From positions 262,695 to 326,694 of the forward strand of contig CAZYNH010000002.1 of the NCBI GenBank assembly GCA_964648295.1: a DNA stretch of 64,000 nucleotides. The letters are read 5' to 3'. A model generated the notes under the pieces. It saw nothing but the letters and a program-made list of their open reading frames with translations. It was not told the origin of the DNA and did no database searches. Both the position numbers and the translations under genes were made by a program. This document shows positions 18,005 through 25,983 of the stretch, one piece after another. Positions within the stretch are counted from its first letter, which is position 1. The number at the start of each line of letters is the position of its first letter. The DNA comes from UBA4055 sp964648295. GTDB lineage: Bacteria; UBA4055.

Positions 18005-19306
18005 TCACCTTACGCGTTTAAGCCTGATCGCGAAAGCGCCCTCGTGCCCGTGCACGCCGGGAATGACGGTAAAGCTGCCGTCCCTGTTTTTGAAAGGCTC
18101 GAGCCCCGGAGTTGCCGGCGCATCTATAATAAAATCCTTGTCATGCTCAAGAAACCCGTTCACGATATCCATATTCTCTTCTTTGAATATCGAGCAGGTC
18201 GAGTAAACGATCACTCCGCCTTTTCTTACATATACTGCGGACCTTTTAAGTATGGCTAACTGAAGTTTAGTAAGTTCTTTGAGCATCTCATCCGATTTGT
18301 TCCACCTGCTCTCCGGATGACGCCTGAAGTTACCGCTTCCGGTGCAGGGAGCGTCTATTAAAATTTTATCGAAGTCTTCGAATGCCTGAAATTTCTGAGC
18401 TTCCTGAAAGGTAAGCTTGTCGAATTTCAGGCCGAGCCGTTTAAAGTTCAGCTTGATGACGACCCGCTTCTTCTGCGAAATATCGTTCAGCCACAACTTT
18501 GCCTTGTTCCCGGTGATCTCCTGAACGAACGTACTTTTACCCCCCGGCGCGCAGCAGAGGTCAAGTATCTTCTCGTTCCTGACCGGCTGCAGAAGAAGCG
18601 CCGGTATCGAGTGCGGCGGGTCCTGAATATAGAACCTGCCCTCCTCAAAAGCCTTTGAGCCGACAGCATTGCCTTTTTCGACCCTCAGAAAGTCGGTAAA
18701 ACCTTCTACTTCCGCCGTTTCCACGCCTTCCGCTTCCAGCACGGCCTTAAGTTCGTCCCTGCCGTTCTTCACCCTGTTCGACCGTAAATAGACAGGCGGA
18801 ATCGTCTGATTGAACCTCAATATCTTTTCCGCTGTCTCTTTCCCGTACTGGCCTGTCAGCTTCGCCGTGATCCAGTCCGGGTGGGACGAAAAAAGCGCGG
18901 TCACTGATGACCTGTCGGCTTCAGTCATCTCAAGTTCCGTCATCCGCCTGAGGATCGCATTAATATACTTGAACTTACCTTTTCCCAGAATATTTTTTGA
19001 GAGTTCCACATACTCATTGACTATCGAGTAATCCGTCGAGCTGTCCAGAAAAAAATATTCAACCCCCGCGCACAGGATCAGCATTTCCGTCTTCAATTCC
19101 TGATCTTCGATCTTTTTATCAATCTTCGCGCTCAAAAATTTTTCCACAAAGCTGAAATGCCTGAAGAACTGGTTGACAAGGTTTATCAGCCTGCGCTTGT
19201 CCCTGTCGTCAAGGTCTTTCAATATTTCCGGATAAAGCGATTCGAACGAAAGCCTGTCGTTGTATATCCGCATGACCGTATTAAAATAAATGTATCTCAG
19301 AGTCAT
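18005..19306 (-). CDS. rsmB: RsmB-like 16S rRNA (cytosine-C5) methyltransferase
   Basis: 433 residues. An N-terminal NusB-like helical domain (about 1-140) is followed by a Rossmann SAM methyltransferase. SAM motif ILDLCCAPGGKST, catalytic-loop motif IDAPCTGSGNFRRHPE with the Pro-Cys, and the nucleophile motif YSTCSIFKEEN are all present: the two-cysteine mechanism of m5C RNA methyltransferases. RsmB modifies C967 of 16S rRNA in E. coli. The start overlaps the lipoprotein stop as ATGA, making it the last gene of the folK-to-rsmB operon. Confidence 0.92.
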   Translation of the reverse strand: MTLRYIYFNTVMRIYNDRLSFESLYPEILKDLDDRDKRRLINLVNQFFRHFSFVEKFLSAKIDKKIEDQELKTEMLILCAGVEYFFLDSSTDYSIVNEYVELSKNILGKGKFKYINAILRRMTELEMTEADRSSVTALFSSHPDWITAKLTGQYGKETAEKILRFNQTIPPVYLRSNRVKNGRDELKAVLEAEGVETAEVEGFTDFLRVEKGNAVGSKAFEEGRFYIQDPPHSIPALLLQPVRNEKILDLCCAPGGKSTFVQEITGNKAKLWLNDISQKKRVVIKLNFKRLGLKFDKLTFQEAQKFQAFEDFDKILIDAPCTGSGNFRRHPESRWNKSDEMLKELTKLQLAILKRSAVYVRKGGVIVYSTCSIFKEENMDIVNGFLEHDKDFIIDAPATPGLEPFKNRDGSFTVIPGVHGHEGAFAIRLKRVR

Positions 19307-19794
19307 TGTTTTTCTACAAAAATTGAAACCGCGTTACGCCTGAACTGCCTCGGCAAAAAATACAGCCTGATCCTGCAGTTTACCGAAGAAGCTTTCTCAA
19401 AACCTTCAGACGAAGCACTGACGGTAATTTCAAAATTCTTCTCCTCGCCCGGGGCAAGTCTCATGATCTGCCCCCCGATGTATGTGCCGGCCAATATATC
19501 CGATGAATGGATCTTTTCGGTGAATTCATTGAAGATATCGAGTATAAAAAGAGTATTCTTTTCGATTTTAAATTCTTTTGTATCCGAAGCCAGGTTCTTT
19601 AACTTCATGTTCAGTTTGAGATCTTCGCCGGGCCGAAAATATCCGTTCTCCGATGAAAGAAAACAGGAGATGCCTTCGACCTCCAGGGTGGAAAACCTCG
19701 GTTTTCCCGTTCCCAGCCTCTTGACGCTGTCTGTTCCCGCGCAGCCAAAGAAAAAAATGATCAGCACGATGAAAGAGAAAACTTCTTTACGCAT
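19303..19794 (-). CDS. Lipoprotein, possible BsuPI-like immunoglobulin-fold domain
   Basis: 163 residues. Short lipoprotein signal peptide with lipobox IIFFFGC, so Cys at about residue 18 would be lipidated. The mature part has the alternating pattern of a beta-sandwich (LKLNMKLKNLASDTKEFKI, then RLAPGEEKNFEITVSA), reminiscent of the BsuPI proteinase-inhibitor-like fold. That assignment is weak. It overlaps the HD-GYP gene upstream by 8 nt and rsmB downstream by 4 nt. Confidence 0.6.
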   Translation of the reverse strand: MRKEVFSFIVLIIFFFGCAGTDSVKRLGTGKPRFSTLEVEGISCFLSSENGYFRPGEDLKLNMKLKNLASDTKEFKIEKNTLFILDIFNEFTEKIHSSDILAGTYIGGQIMRLAPGEEKNFEITVSASSEGFEKASSVNCRIRLYFLPRQFRRNAVSIFVEKQ

Positions 19795-21280
19795 GGATCT
19801 GCCCGCTGTCCCTGGAATCTATGTATGACTGGTAAAGGTTTTCATTTATGAACATATCAACGATCTCTTTGTCGAGCTCGCCGTCCTTGGCCATAAAGCC
19901 GAGTATCTGCTTCGCTTTGTCGATCGGTATCGCCTTCTTGTAGGGCCTGTCGTGCGCCGTGAGAGCTTCGAAAACATCCGCCACAGCAAGTATTCTGGAC
20001 TGGAGCATTATACCGTCGCCCCTGACATTATGCGGATACCCGCTTCCGTCGAGCATTTCGTGATGAGCTCCCGCTATCTTAGGGATGTCCCTTAGCTCAT
20101 CGGTAAATGGAACTGTCTGAAGAATATCGAGCGTGTTAGTTACATGCTTCTTCATTTTTTCCCACTCCTCGGGGCTGAAATTACCCTTGACGAAGTTGGT
20201 GAGCATATATATTTCTTCCTCTTCAAGATATGCGTGCTCCTCGCCCTGAAAATCCACATACCTTTTACTGCCTATCTCTATTATTTTTGCCTTATCTTCA
20301 TCAGAGCACGGTCCCGGCAGGTTCTTCTCAAGCAAAAATTTCAGGTCTTCGTCAATCTTTTTTAAGAACTCGGCCTTGAGCTGCTCATCGTGGATGTGGA
20401 ATTCCGTTGAGAATTTTATCACCTCGAACCTGTTCTTTATAACAGCAACATCGTCCTCTTCGAGCTTGTTCCTTTTTTCGAGCACATTTTCCGGTACGGC
20501 GACCTTACCCACGTCGTGCAGGAGTGCTGCATATTTCAGCTCCTCGAGTTTCTCCTCGTCAAAAAAAATATTTTTAAATGTACCCTCTTTTTTTGAATTA
20601 ATGTGCTCGGCTATCATGTGCGATATGAAAGCGACTCTTTTTGAATGGCCCGCGGTATGCGGACTTCTTGCCTCGATGGCTTCGGAGAACGCTTCCACGA
20701 GCGCTTTATAAAGATTCTTGTTAGCCTCTAACAGACGCGCGTTTGACAACGCGACCGCGGCCTGGCTTGCCAGGGACAGGATGATCTGCTCGAATTCTTT
20801 TGAGAATGGAACTATACTACCGTCGGGTTCGGTCTTGTTTATAAGCTGAACTACACCCAGAATACTTCCTTCGTTGTCTTTCATCGGCACTGAGAGCATG
20901 GAAACAGTACGGTATCCTGTCTTTATATCGTATGATTTGTTGAATTCGTACGGTTTGTCATCAGGTATGTTATAACAGTCTTCAATATTTACAGTTTCTC
21001 CGGTAATGGCGGTATAACCGGCAATAGATTTCATCTCAAGAGGGACTGAAAAAGACCTGAAAACGCTGTCAGCTCCGTTCTTTGCGAGAGATACTGTTTT
21101 TGTTGCCTGGAATATCAGTTCCGACCTTATCCCGTCCTTAATGTATAGAGAACATGCGTCGCAGTCCGCGAACTCGATTATTTCGTTAACTATCAGATTG
21201 AAAAGGTTCTGCAGCTTTGTTTCCGAGGTCAGCGCTATCCCGATTCTGTTGAATGAGAATACAAGCTCTTTATAATCCAT
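19787..21280 (-). CDS. GAF / HD-GYP cyclic-di-GMP phosphodiesterase-like protein
   Basis: 497 residues, no membrane segment. The N-terminal GAF domain (about 20-190) includes YIKDGIRSELIFQA and LSVPMKDNEGSILGVVQLIN. The HD-GYP domain has HTAGHSKRVA, LLHDVGKVAVPENVL, HHEMLDGSGYP and ILAVADVFEALTAHDRPY. The metal-binding HD, HHE and GYP motifs are all intact, so c-di-GMP hydrolysis is likely. About 90 extra, highly charged residues lie between HDVGK and HHE (residues 270-360), larger than in a minimal HD-GYP domain. The GAF domain probably binds a small ligand. Confidence 0.88.
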   Translation of the reverse strand: MDYKELVFSFNRIGIALTSETKLQNLFNLIVNEIIEFADCDACSLYIKDGIRSELIFQATKTVSLAKNGADSVFRSFSVPLEMKSIAGYTAITGETVNIEDCYNIPDDKPYEFNKSYDIKTGYRTVSMLSVPMKDNEGSILGVVQLINKTEPDGSIVPFSKEFEQIILSLASQAAVALSNARLLEANKNLYKALVEAFSEAIEARSPHTAGHSKRVAFISHMIAEHINSKKEGTFKNIFFDEEKLEELKYAALLHDVGKVAVPENVLEKRNKLEEDDVAVIKNRFEVIKFSTEFHIHDEQLKAEFLKKIDEDLKFLLEKNLPGPCSDEDKAKIIEIGSKRYVDFQGEEHAYLEEEEIYMLTNFVKGNFSPEEWEKMKKHVTNTLDILQTVPFTDELRDIPKIAGAHHEMLDGSGYPHNVRGDGIMLQSRILAVADVFEALTAHDRPYKKAIPIDKAKQILGFMAKDGELDKEIVDMFINENLYQSYIDSRDSGQIHA

Positions 21281-21291
21281 ACGAACCGCCT

Positions 21292-21450
21292 CTATTTTAT
21301 TTCTTCGTAATCAGCTTCCTCGATCTTATCTGTCCTTACTCTCTGTTTCTGCTCTTTATTCAAAAACATTTCCGCTTTGCCTTTTATTCTCCCCAGCTGA
21401 TATGCGAAGTATATTATCACTATCAGTATTATTACGCCTATAGGGTTCAT
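21292..21450 (-). CDS. Small membrane protein (52 aa), function unknown
   Basis: Short ORF. ATG 21450 is preceded by GAGGAAAG at good spacing. The N-terminal half is one hydrophobic helix (NPIGVIILIVIIYFAY). The C-terminal half is charged (LNKEQKQRVRTDKIEEAD). It fits between the deoxynucleoside-kinase-like gene (12-nt gap) and the HD-GYP gene (11-nt gap), on the same strand. A ribosome site, operon spacing and a coherent membrane topology support a real gene. No family recognised. Confidence 0.65.
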   Translation of the reverse strand: MNPIGVIILIVIIYFAYQLGRIKGKAEMFLNKEQKQRVRTDKIEEADYEEIK

Positions 21451-21462
21451 CTTTCCTCTTTT

Positions 21463-22104
21463 TTATTGGATTTTAAGATATTTACTGTCATCAATTCCGC
21501 TTTCTATCTCCTTCAGGATCAGGTCGATATGCTCTTTCTTATCAGGGTCAAGGCCGTCGATATTGACTATGAGCAGAGGGCACTCCCTGAAATGGTCAAA
21601 GAAATACATATAACCCTTATTCAGTCCTTCAATATATTCCGCGTTGATCTCTTTCTCGTAGATCCTCTTTTTGTTCTTTACCCTTTCAAAAAGGACGGCA
21701 GGGTCGTGAGCGTGAAGGTAGATGACCACATCCGGAGTCCTTATATTGAGGTTCATGACCCTGAGCACCTGATTGTATAAAGCGAAATTTTTGTCATCGA
21801 GATTGTATGAAGCATAGATCTGATCTTTATTGAATATGTAGTTCGCGACGATATTCGAACTGAAAAGGTCACCGTAGGGTATGTCAACCTGCTGCTGGTA
21901 TCTCATTGTCAGGAAAAAAAGCTGAAGAGGCAGGGCGAACTTCTCCGGGTTCTGATAAAAATCGCTAAGGAACGGATTCTCAAAGTAATTATCCCTTATA
22001 AGCTTTGCTTTCAGCCTTTCGGAAAGTTTCTGGGCCACGGCGTTCTTCCCGCTTCCCATAGGTCCTTCGACCGCGATGTAGATCTGATTAAGATTGAACT
22101 TCAC
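21463..22104 (-). CDS. Deoxynucleoside kinase-like protein with altered active-site motifs
   Basis: 213 residues. The sequence follows the bacterial dNK family: IYIAVEGPMGSGKN (P-loop), YFENPFLSDFYQNP, LQLFFLTMRYQQQ. These enzymes phosphorylate deoxynucleosides for salvage and often sit next to folK, as here (17-nt overlap). Two oddities: the P-loop has Asn instead of Ser/Thr after the Lys, and the place where relatives have an Asp (SDY/DRS-type motif) reads IVANYIFNKD. Both weaken Mg-ATP and catalytic-base functions as usually understood. Either a variant enzyme or a non-catalytic homologue. Confidence 0.8.
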   Translation of the reverse strand: MKFNLNQIYIAVEGPMGSGKNAVAQKLSERLKAKLIRDNYFENPFLSDFYQNPEKFALPLQLFFLTMRYQQQVDIPYGDLFSSNIVANYIFNKDQIYASYNLDDKNFALYNQVLRVMNLNIRTPDVVIYLHAHDPAVLFERVKNKKRIYEKEINAEYIEGLNKGYMYFFDHFRECPLLIVNIDGLDPDKKEHIDLILKEIESGIDDSKYLKIQ

Positions 22105-22588
22105 TTTTTTCCTTCTTTACTTTTGAACTGTCCGGGCATTCTGAAAGGAGCTGATCGATGCTTTTGCCCGTTCCGGGATCTACTGCGTCATGTTCGATCT
22201 CGTTCACCGGTACCAGAACGAACCTTCTTTTAGTGAATTCCGGGTGGGGCACCATCAGGTTATCAAGTTCAATTTTTCTTTGACCGTAGAGAATTATGTC
22301 AATATCAATCGTCCTTGGGCCGTATCTGTTATCCCTGATCCTGCCCAGCGAGCTTTCGATCTCAGCAATAACTTCAAGGAGCTTCTCAGGTCCCCCGTCG
22401 AATGTGCCTGACACGGCGATATTAAAAAAATCATCCTGCTCTTTCAGTCCGACCGGTTCGGTTTCATAGAAAGACGAAACACTGTCGGCGTCGAAACCGG
22501 CGTTCATCAGCCCGGAAAGAGCTGAATTGATATTTTCTTTTCTGTTCCCGACATTGCTTCCGAGAGACAGTATTATTTTCTCACTCAT
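22088..22588 (-). CDS. folK: 2-amino-4-hydroxy-6-hydroxymethyldihydropteridine pyrophosphokinase
   Basis: 166 residues from ATG 22588, with AAAGGGA upstream. Family signatures: IILSLGSNVGNRKENI, YETEPVGLKEQDDFFN, ESSLGRIRDNRYGPRTIDIDIILYG (split here by its usual loop) and VPHPEFTKRRFVLVP. FolK transfers pyrophosphate from ATP to the pterin alcohol in folate synthesis. It heads the folK-dNK-52aa-HD-GYP-lipoprotein-rsmB series on the minus strand, all closely spaced or overlapping. Confidence 0.95.
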   Translation of the reverse strand: MSEKIILSLGSNVGNRKENINSALSGLMNAGFDADSVSSFYETEPVGLKEQDDFFNIAVSGTFDGGPEKLLEVIAEIESSLGRIRDNRYGPRTIDIDIILYGQRKIELDNLMVPHPEFTKRRFVLVPVNEIEHDAVDPGTGKSIDQLLSECPDSSKVKKEKSEVQS

Positions 22589-22712
22589 TACGTTCCCTTT
22601 TGTCACCGTCTCTTAATATAAGCATTAAATTCTGTTTTATAAAGAGATTTATAAAGAAATTTTGTGAATTAAAGGATTGATATAACAGGAAAAAAAATGT
22701 ATTTTTCAAGCT

Positions 22713-23306
22713 ATGAAAAGATCGATGATGTTTATTCTCATACTAAGAGCCTTCATGTTCGGCGGGTGCGATAGCTGCGGTAAGCTGAAATATTATGTTG
22801 AATCAGCTGTCTTTGAAACGGACTCAGGTTCTTTCGTTCTCACTTTTTTTGGTTCAGAAGCTCCTGAGCATGTTAAAAATTTCAAAGAACTTGTAGCTAA
22901 GGGGTATTACGACGGAAAAATATTCCACAGGGTAGTCCCTGAATTTGTGATACAGGCGGGAAGAGATTCCGCAACATCGTACAATTCGATCAGCCCCGAG
23001 ATAAACAGAATACATTTCAGAGGAGCGCTGGCCGCGGCGAGAATGGGTGATGAGATAAATCCGAAAAGAATGTCGGACGGATACGAATTCTATATATGTC
23101 TGAAGCCCCAGCCGGAGCTTGACGGGAAATACACGGTCTTCGGGCGGGTGGCCCGCGGGTTTGAAACAGTGAGCAGAATCGCTTCCGCCGCCACCGTACA
23201 GAACGACAGGCCTGTAAAAGATATTTTTATAAGACGGGCGTACCTTGAAACATATTTCGACTCTGAAAAGTATGAATACTACAAAAGGATCGCGGAGAGA
23301 GAATGA
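22713..23306 (+). CDS. Lipoprotein cyclophilin-type peptidyl-prolyl isomerase
   Basis: 197 residues. Signal peptide with lipobox FMFGGC, unusual in having Arg12 inside the hydrophobic part. The cyclophilin core is recognised by YYDGKIFHRVVPEFVIQAG, which holds the catalytic Arg, Phe and Gln, and by QPELDGKYTVFGRV. The core is shortened around the usual GTGxGG region. Probably a periplasmic folding factor. No Shine-Dalgarno site precedes ATG 22713; the nearby AGGA instead fits an out-of-frame ATG at 22697 that opens a 25-codon ORF. The start overlaps nothing upstream; its stop overlaps the next ATG by 4 nt. Confidence 0.82.
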   Translation: MKRSMMFILILRAFMFGGCDSCGKLKYYVESAVFETDSGSFVLTFFGSEAPEHVKNFKELVAKGYYDGKIFHRVVPEFVIQAGRDSATSYNSISPEINRIHFRGALAAARMGDEINPKRMSDGYEFYICLKPQPELDGKYTVFGRVARGFETVSRIASAATVQNDRPVKDIFIRRAYLETYFDSEKYEYYKRIAERE

Positions 23307-24085
23307 AAAAAAAATATTTTGTTCCGGTTCTGATCACTGCGGCGGCAATTACAGCCGTTTTGCTTACTGCGGCACTTTATACTGACCGCGTGATAATGCC
23401 CGGATACGCAAGGACCGGTCAGGAATATCCGGTCCCCGATATCAGGGGTTATAATATGAGTCAGTCGCGGGATATACTGGCGGCGGCAGGTTTTGTCCTG
23501 TCTGACGAAGTTAACAGGAAAACGAATTTAGACAGGCCGCCCGGTGAAGTTCTAGAGCAGTATCCAAAAGCAGGATCTAAGTGTAAACCGGGAAGAAAAA
23601 TATACGCTACCGTTTCAAAAGGAGCCCTTCCGGTAAAAATACCTGAGCTGATCGGCCTGTCCCCGCAGGATGCAAAATACAGGATCGCCGAATCAAAACT
23701 AGTTCTGGACAGCGTGCTTTATGAGTTCAGCACTGATTTTCCCGAAGGCGTGGTAATGGGCCAGAACCTTGTGGTAAACGACAGCGCGGCGGTCGGGGAC
23801 AGCATCATGATAGTCGTCAGCGTAGGGAAGCACCCTTCGGAGTTCGTGATCCCGAATGTAAAGGGCCAGATACTGAGAGCGGCGGCCGAAACGATAAGCA
23901 AAAGCGGATTCAGAATATCGGAGATAGTTTATATGAAGAACGAAAACTATCTGCCCAACACCGTTCTTGACCAGAAACCGCCTGCCGGCGAGGTCGTTTA
24001 CCAGGGAGCCGAGGTAAGGCTTCTTGTATCAACGCTGAAAGATCTTCTGCCGGATGACGGAGTAAAAGGGAAGTTTGACAACTAA
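23303..24085 (+). CDS. Membrane-anchored PASTA-domain protein
   Basis: 260 residues. One N-terminal transmembrane helix (about 5-26) is followed by three PASTA modules, at about 42-110 (VPDIRGYNMSQSRDIL), 112-180 (IPELIGLSPQDAKYRI) and 182-250 (IPNVKGQILRAAAETI). Each ends in the usual G-x-x-V-x-L-x-V strand. PASTA domains bind peptidoglycan or beta-lactams, but no kinase or penicillin-binding domain is attached here, so it may tether or scaffold at the cell wall. ATGA overlap with the cyclophilin gene. Confidence 0.88.
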   Translation: MKKKYFVPVLITAAAITAVLLTAALYTDRVIMPGYARTGQEYPVPDIRGYNMSQSRDILAAAGFVLSDEVNRKTNLDRPPGEVLEQYPKAGSKCKPGRKIYATVSKGALPVKIPELIGLSPQDAKYRIAESKLVLDSVLYEFSTDFPEGVVMGQNLVVNDSAAVGDSIMIVVSVGKHPSEFVIPNVKGQILRAAAETISKSGFRISEIVYMKNENYLPNTVLDQKPPAGEVVYQGAEVRLLVSTLKDLLPDDGVKGKFDN

Positions 24086-24095
24086 AGGATAGATT

Positions 24096-24905
24096 ATGAA
24101 TAATATGACAAAACGAATATTAGTTGCTCTGGTCGCCGGGCCGGTAATACTTTATCTGCCCTTTCTCGGCATGAACTATTTCGCAGCCTTTGTTTTCATA
24201 CTTTCATTTCTTTCGTCGAAAGAACTTCTGAACATGTTCAGGATGAGACATATCAAGCTGACAAAACTGTCGCCCTATATGGTGTCGGTAATACCGCTTT
24301 TCTTTTTCGCCGGAGGCATGGAAAGAGCCGCCGAGTACGCGGTTTCCATTTTCACGGCGCTTTTTTTATTTGAGATATTCCGGACAAGGCAGAAACCTTC
24401 GGTTATAATCTCCGCTTATCTTCTTATGGGTGTCTACTGCGGATTATTCCCCTCAATGCTGATAGGAATAATAGACAAGACCTCGCCTTCAATGTTCCTG
24501 TTCATCTACGGGATAATAATCGCGACCGACACTTTCGCTTATTTTGGAGGACTAACATGTTCAAAGATGTTCAGGACTCATAAACTGCTTGAAAGGGTCA
24601 GCCCCAAGAAGACGGTGGAAGGTTCTGTTTCGGGTCTTGTCTTCGCTGTGACAGCGGGATATATAATAGCCCAGTATACAGACGTCGGGATGTATTTCAG
24701 CACAGATCTCGTGATCGTTCTTTCGGCAGTCATATCAGTTTTCGGACAGGCGGGCGACCTGTTCGAATCCAAGCTTAAAAGAGATTTCGGCGTGAAAGAT
24801 TCCTCCGGACTGATACCCGGCCACGGCGGCGTTCTTGACAGGTTCGACAGCCTGTTCTTTGTCTCGCCTGCGGTTTATCTGTTCGTCAGTAATTACATAA
24901 TTTAA
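24096..24905 (+). CDS. cdsA: Phosphatidate cytidylyltransferase
   Basis: 269 residues, polytopic with about seven hydrophobic helices. The CTP:phosphatidate cytidylyltransferase signature lies near the C-terminus: SKLKRDFGVKDSSGLIPGHG, followed by GVLDRFDSL. The enzyme makes CDP-diacylglycerol for phospholipid synthesis in the inner membrane. 10 nt after the PASTA gene and 8 nt before rsfS, so co-transcribed. Confidence 0.95.
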   Translation: MNNMTKRILVALVAGPVILYLPFLGMNYFAAFVFILSFLSSKELLNMFRMRHIKLTKLSPYMVSVIPLFFFAGGMERAAEYAVSIFTALFLFEIFRTRQKPSVIISAYLLMGVYCGLFPSMLIGIIDKTSPSMFLFIYGIIIATDTFAYFGGLTCSKMFRTHKLLERVSPKKTVEGSVSGLVFAVTAGYIIAQYTDVGMYFSTDLVIVLSAVISVFGQAGDLFESKLKRDFGVKDSSGLIPGHGGVLDRFDSLFFVSPAVYLFVSNYII

Positions 24906-24913
24906 GGAGATAT

Positions 24914-25255
24914 ATGGAAGGGTACGATCTGGCAAAAAGAGTAGCAAAACTGGCGCTTGAGAAAAAGGGGATGGATGTTTCAATTATCGATCTCAGGAAA
25001 TTTACATCCAGCTTTGATTATTTCGTTATAATTACAGGTTCTGTGGACCAGCATGTAAAAGCTTTAGCCGACCACATAAGAAAAGAGCTGTCGAGAGAGG
25101 GCGTAAAACCGATAGGTTACGAAGGCGTATCGAATTTAAGATGGGTACTTCTGGATTTCGTGGATGTAGTTGTCCACATTTTTGATCCGGAGACACGTGA
25201 ATTCTATAAAATCGAATCGATCTGGAAAGACGCGGTAATTGAAAAGGCGGAATAA
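24914..25255 (+). CDS. rsfS: Ribosomal silencing factor RsfS
   Basis: 113 residues, standard length. Family motifs FDYFVIITGSVDQHVKALAD, GVSNLRWVLLDFVDVVVHIF and FYKIESIWKDA are present. RsfS binds uL14 and blocks subunit joining during starvation. AAGGAGAT precedes the ATG. Two bases separate it from coaX. Confidence 0.95.
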   Translation: MEGYDLAKRVAKLALEKKGMDVSIIDLRKFTSSFDYFVIITGSVDQHVKALADHIRKELSREGVKPIGYEGVSNLRWVLLDFVDVVVHIFDPETREFYKIESIWKDAVIEKAE

Positions 25256-25257
25256 AG

Positions 25258-25983
25258 ATGTCACTGATAATTGATATCGGAAATACATCTTCAAAACTTT
25301 ACCTGATCGAAAAAGGCAGGGTCATTAAGAGCGGCCTGTACGAAAGGGATATGTCTAAGTGGATAAGGTCGGGATCAGGGAAAGATGGGGTTGTGATAGC
25401 TTCGGTCGTTCCTGAAAGAACTAAAACCGTCTCGGCGGAAGTTAACAAACTTACGGGGAAAACTCCGTCTGTGATTAAGCACAGCCACTTCAGCTCGCTT
25501 AAAAGCAGATATCTTAATATCGGTGAGCTCGGAATTGACAGGCTTTGTAATGTTGCCTTCGCTCTTGAATACTACAAAAAGAACATTGTTGTAATCGATC
25601 TCGGTTCTGCCGTGACTTTTGAGATCATTAACTCTCAGGGCGAGTTCGAAGGCGGAATGATATTCCCCGGGATAAAACTTCAGTATGACGCGCTGGCAAA
25701 GAACACCGCGCTTCTTCCTGATCTTAAGGCCGAGGTTACCGATCTTTTTATCGGAAGATCGACTGCAGAATGTATAAGATCGGGGGTGCAGAACGGAGTG
25801 GCCGGTGCCTGCAATGATTTTGTAAGGGAGCTGACCGCAAGGATGTCATCAAGGTTGAAGGTCATTTTATCAGGCGGTGACGCGGAGCTCATTTCAAAAC
25901 TTGTGGATTTTGATCACAGCATTGAACCTTTCACCGTCCCGATCGGCGCATGGCTGATAAGCCGCATGGGCAAAGAGAAATGA
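25258..25983 (+). CDS. coaX: Type III pantothenate kinase
   Basis: 241 residues. Acetate/sugar-kinase fold: LIIDIGNTSSKLYL at the N-terminus (phosphate 1), GELGIDRLCN with the Gly-x-Asp-Arg motif, VVIDLGSAVTFEI (phosphate 2) and GGMIFPGIKLQ. It catalyses the first step of coenzyme A synthesis. Its stop overlaps the start of the OstA-like gene as ATGA. Confidence 0.94.
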   Translation: MSLIIDIGNTSSKLYLIEKGRVIKSGLYERDMSKWIRSGSGKDGVVIASVVPERTKTVSAEVNKLTGKTPSVIKHSHFSSLKSRYLNIGELGIDRLCNVAFALEYYKKNIVVIDLGSAVTFEIINSQGEFEGGMIFPGIKLQYDALAKNTALLPDLKAEVTDLFIGRSTAECIRSGVQNGVAGACNDFVRELTARMSSRLKVILSGGDAELISKLVDFDHSIEPFTVPIGAWLISRMGKEK

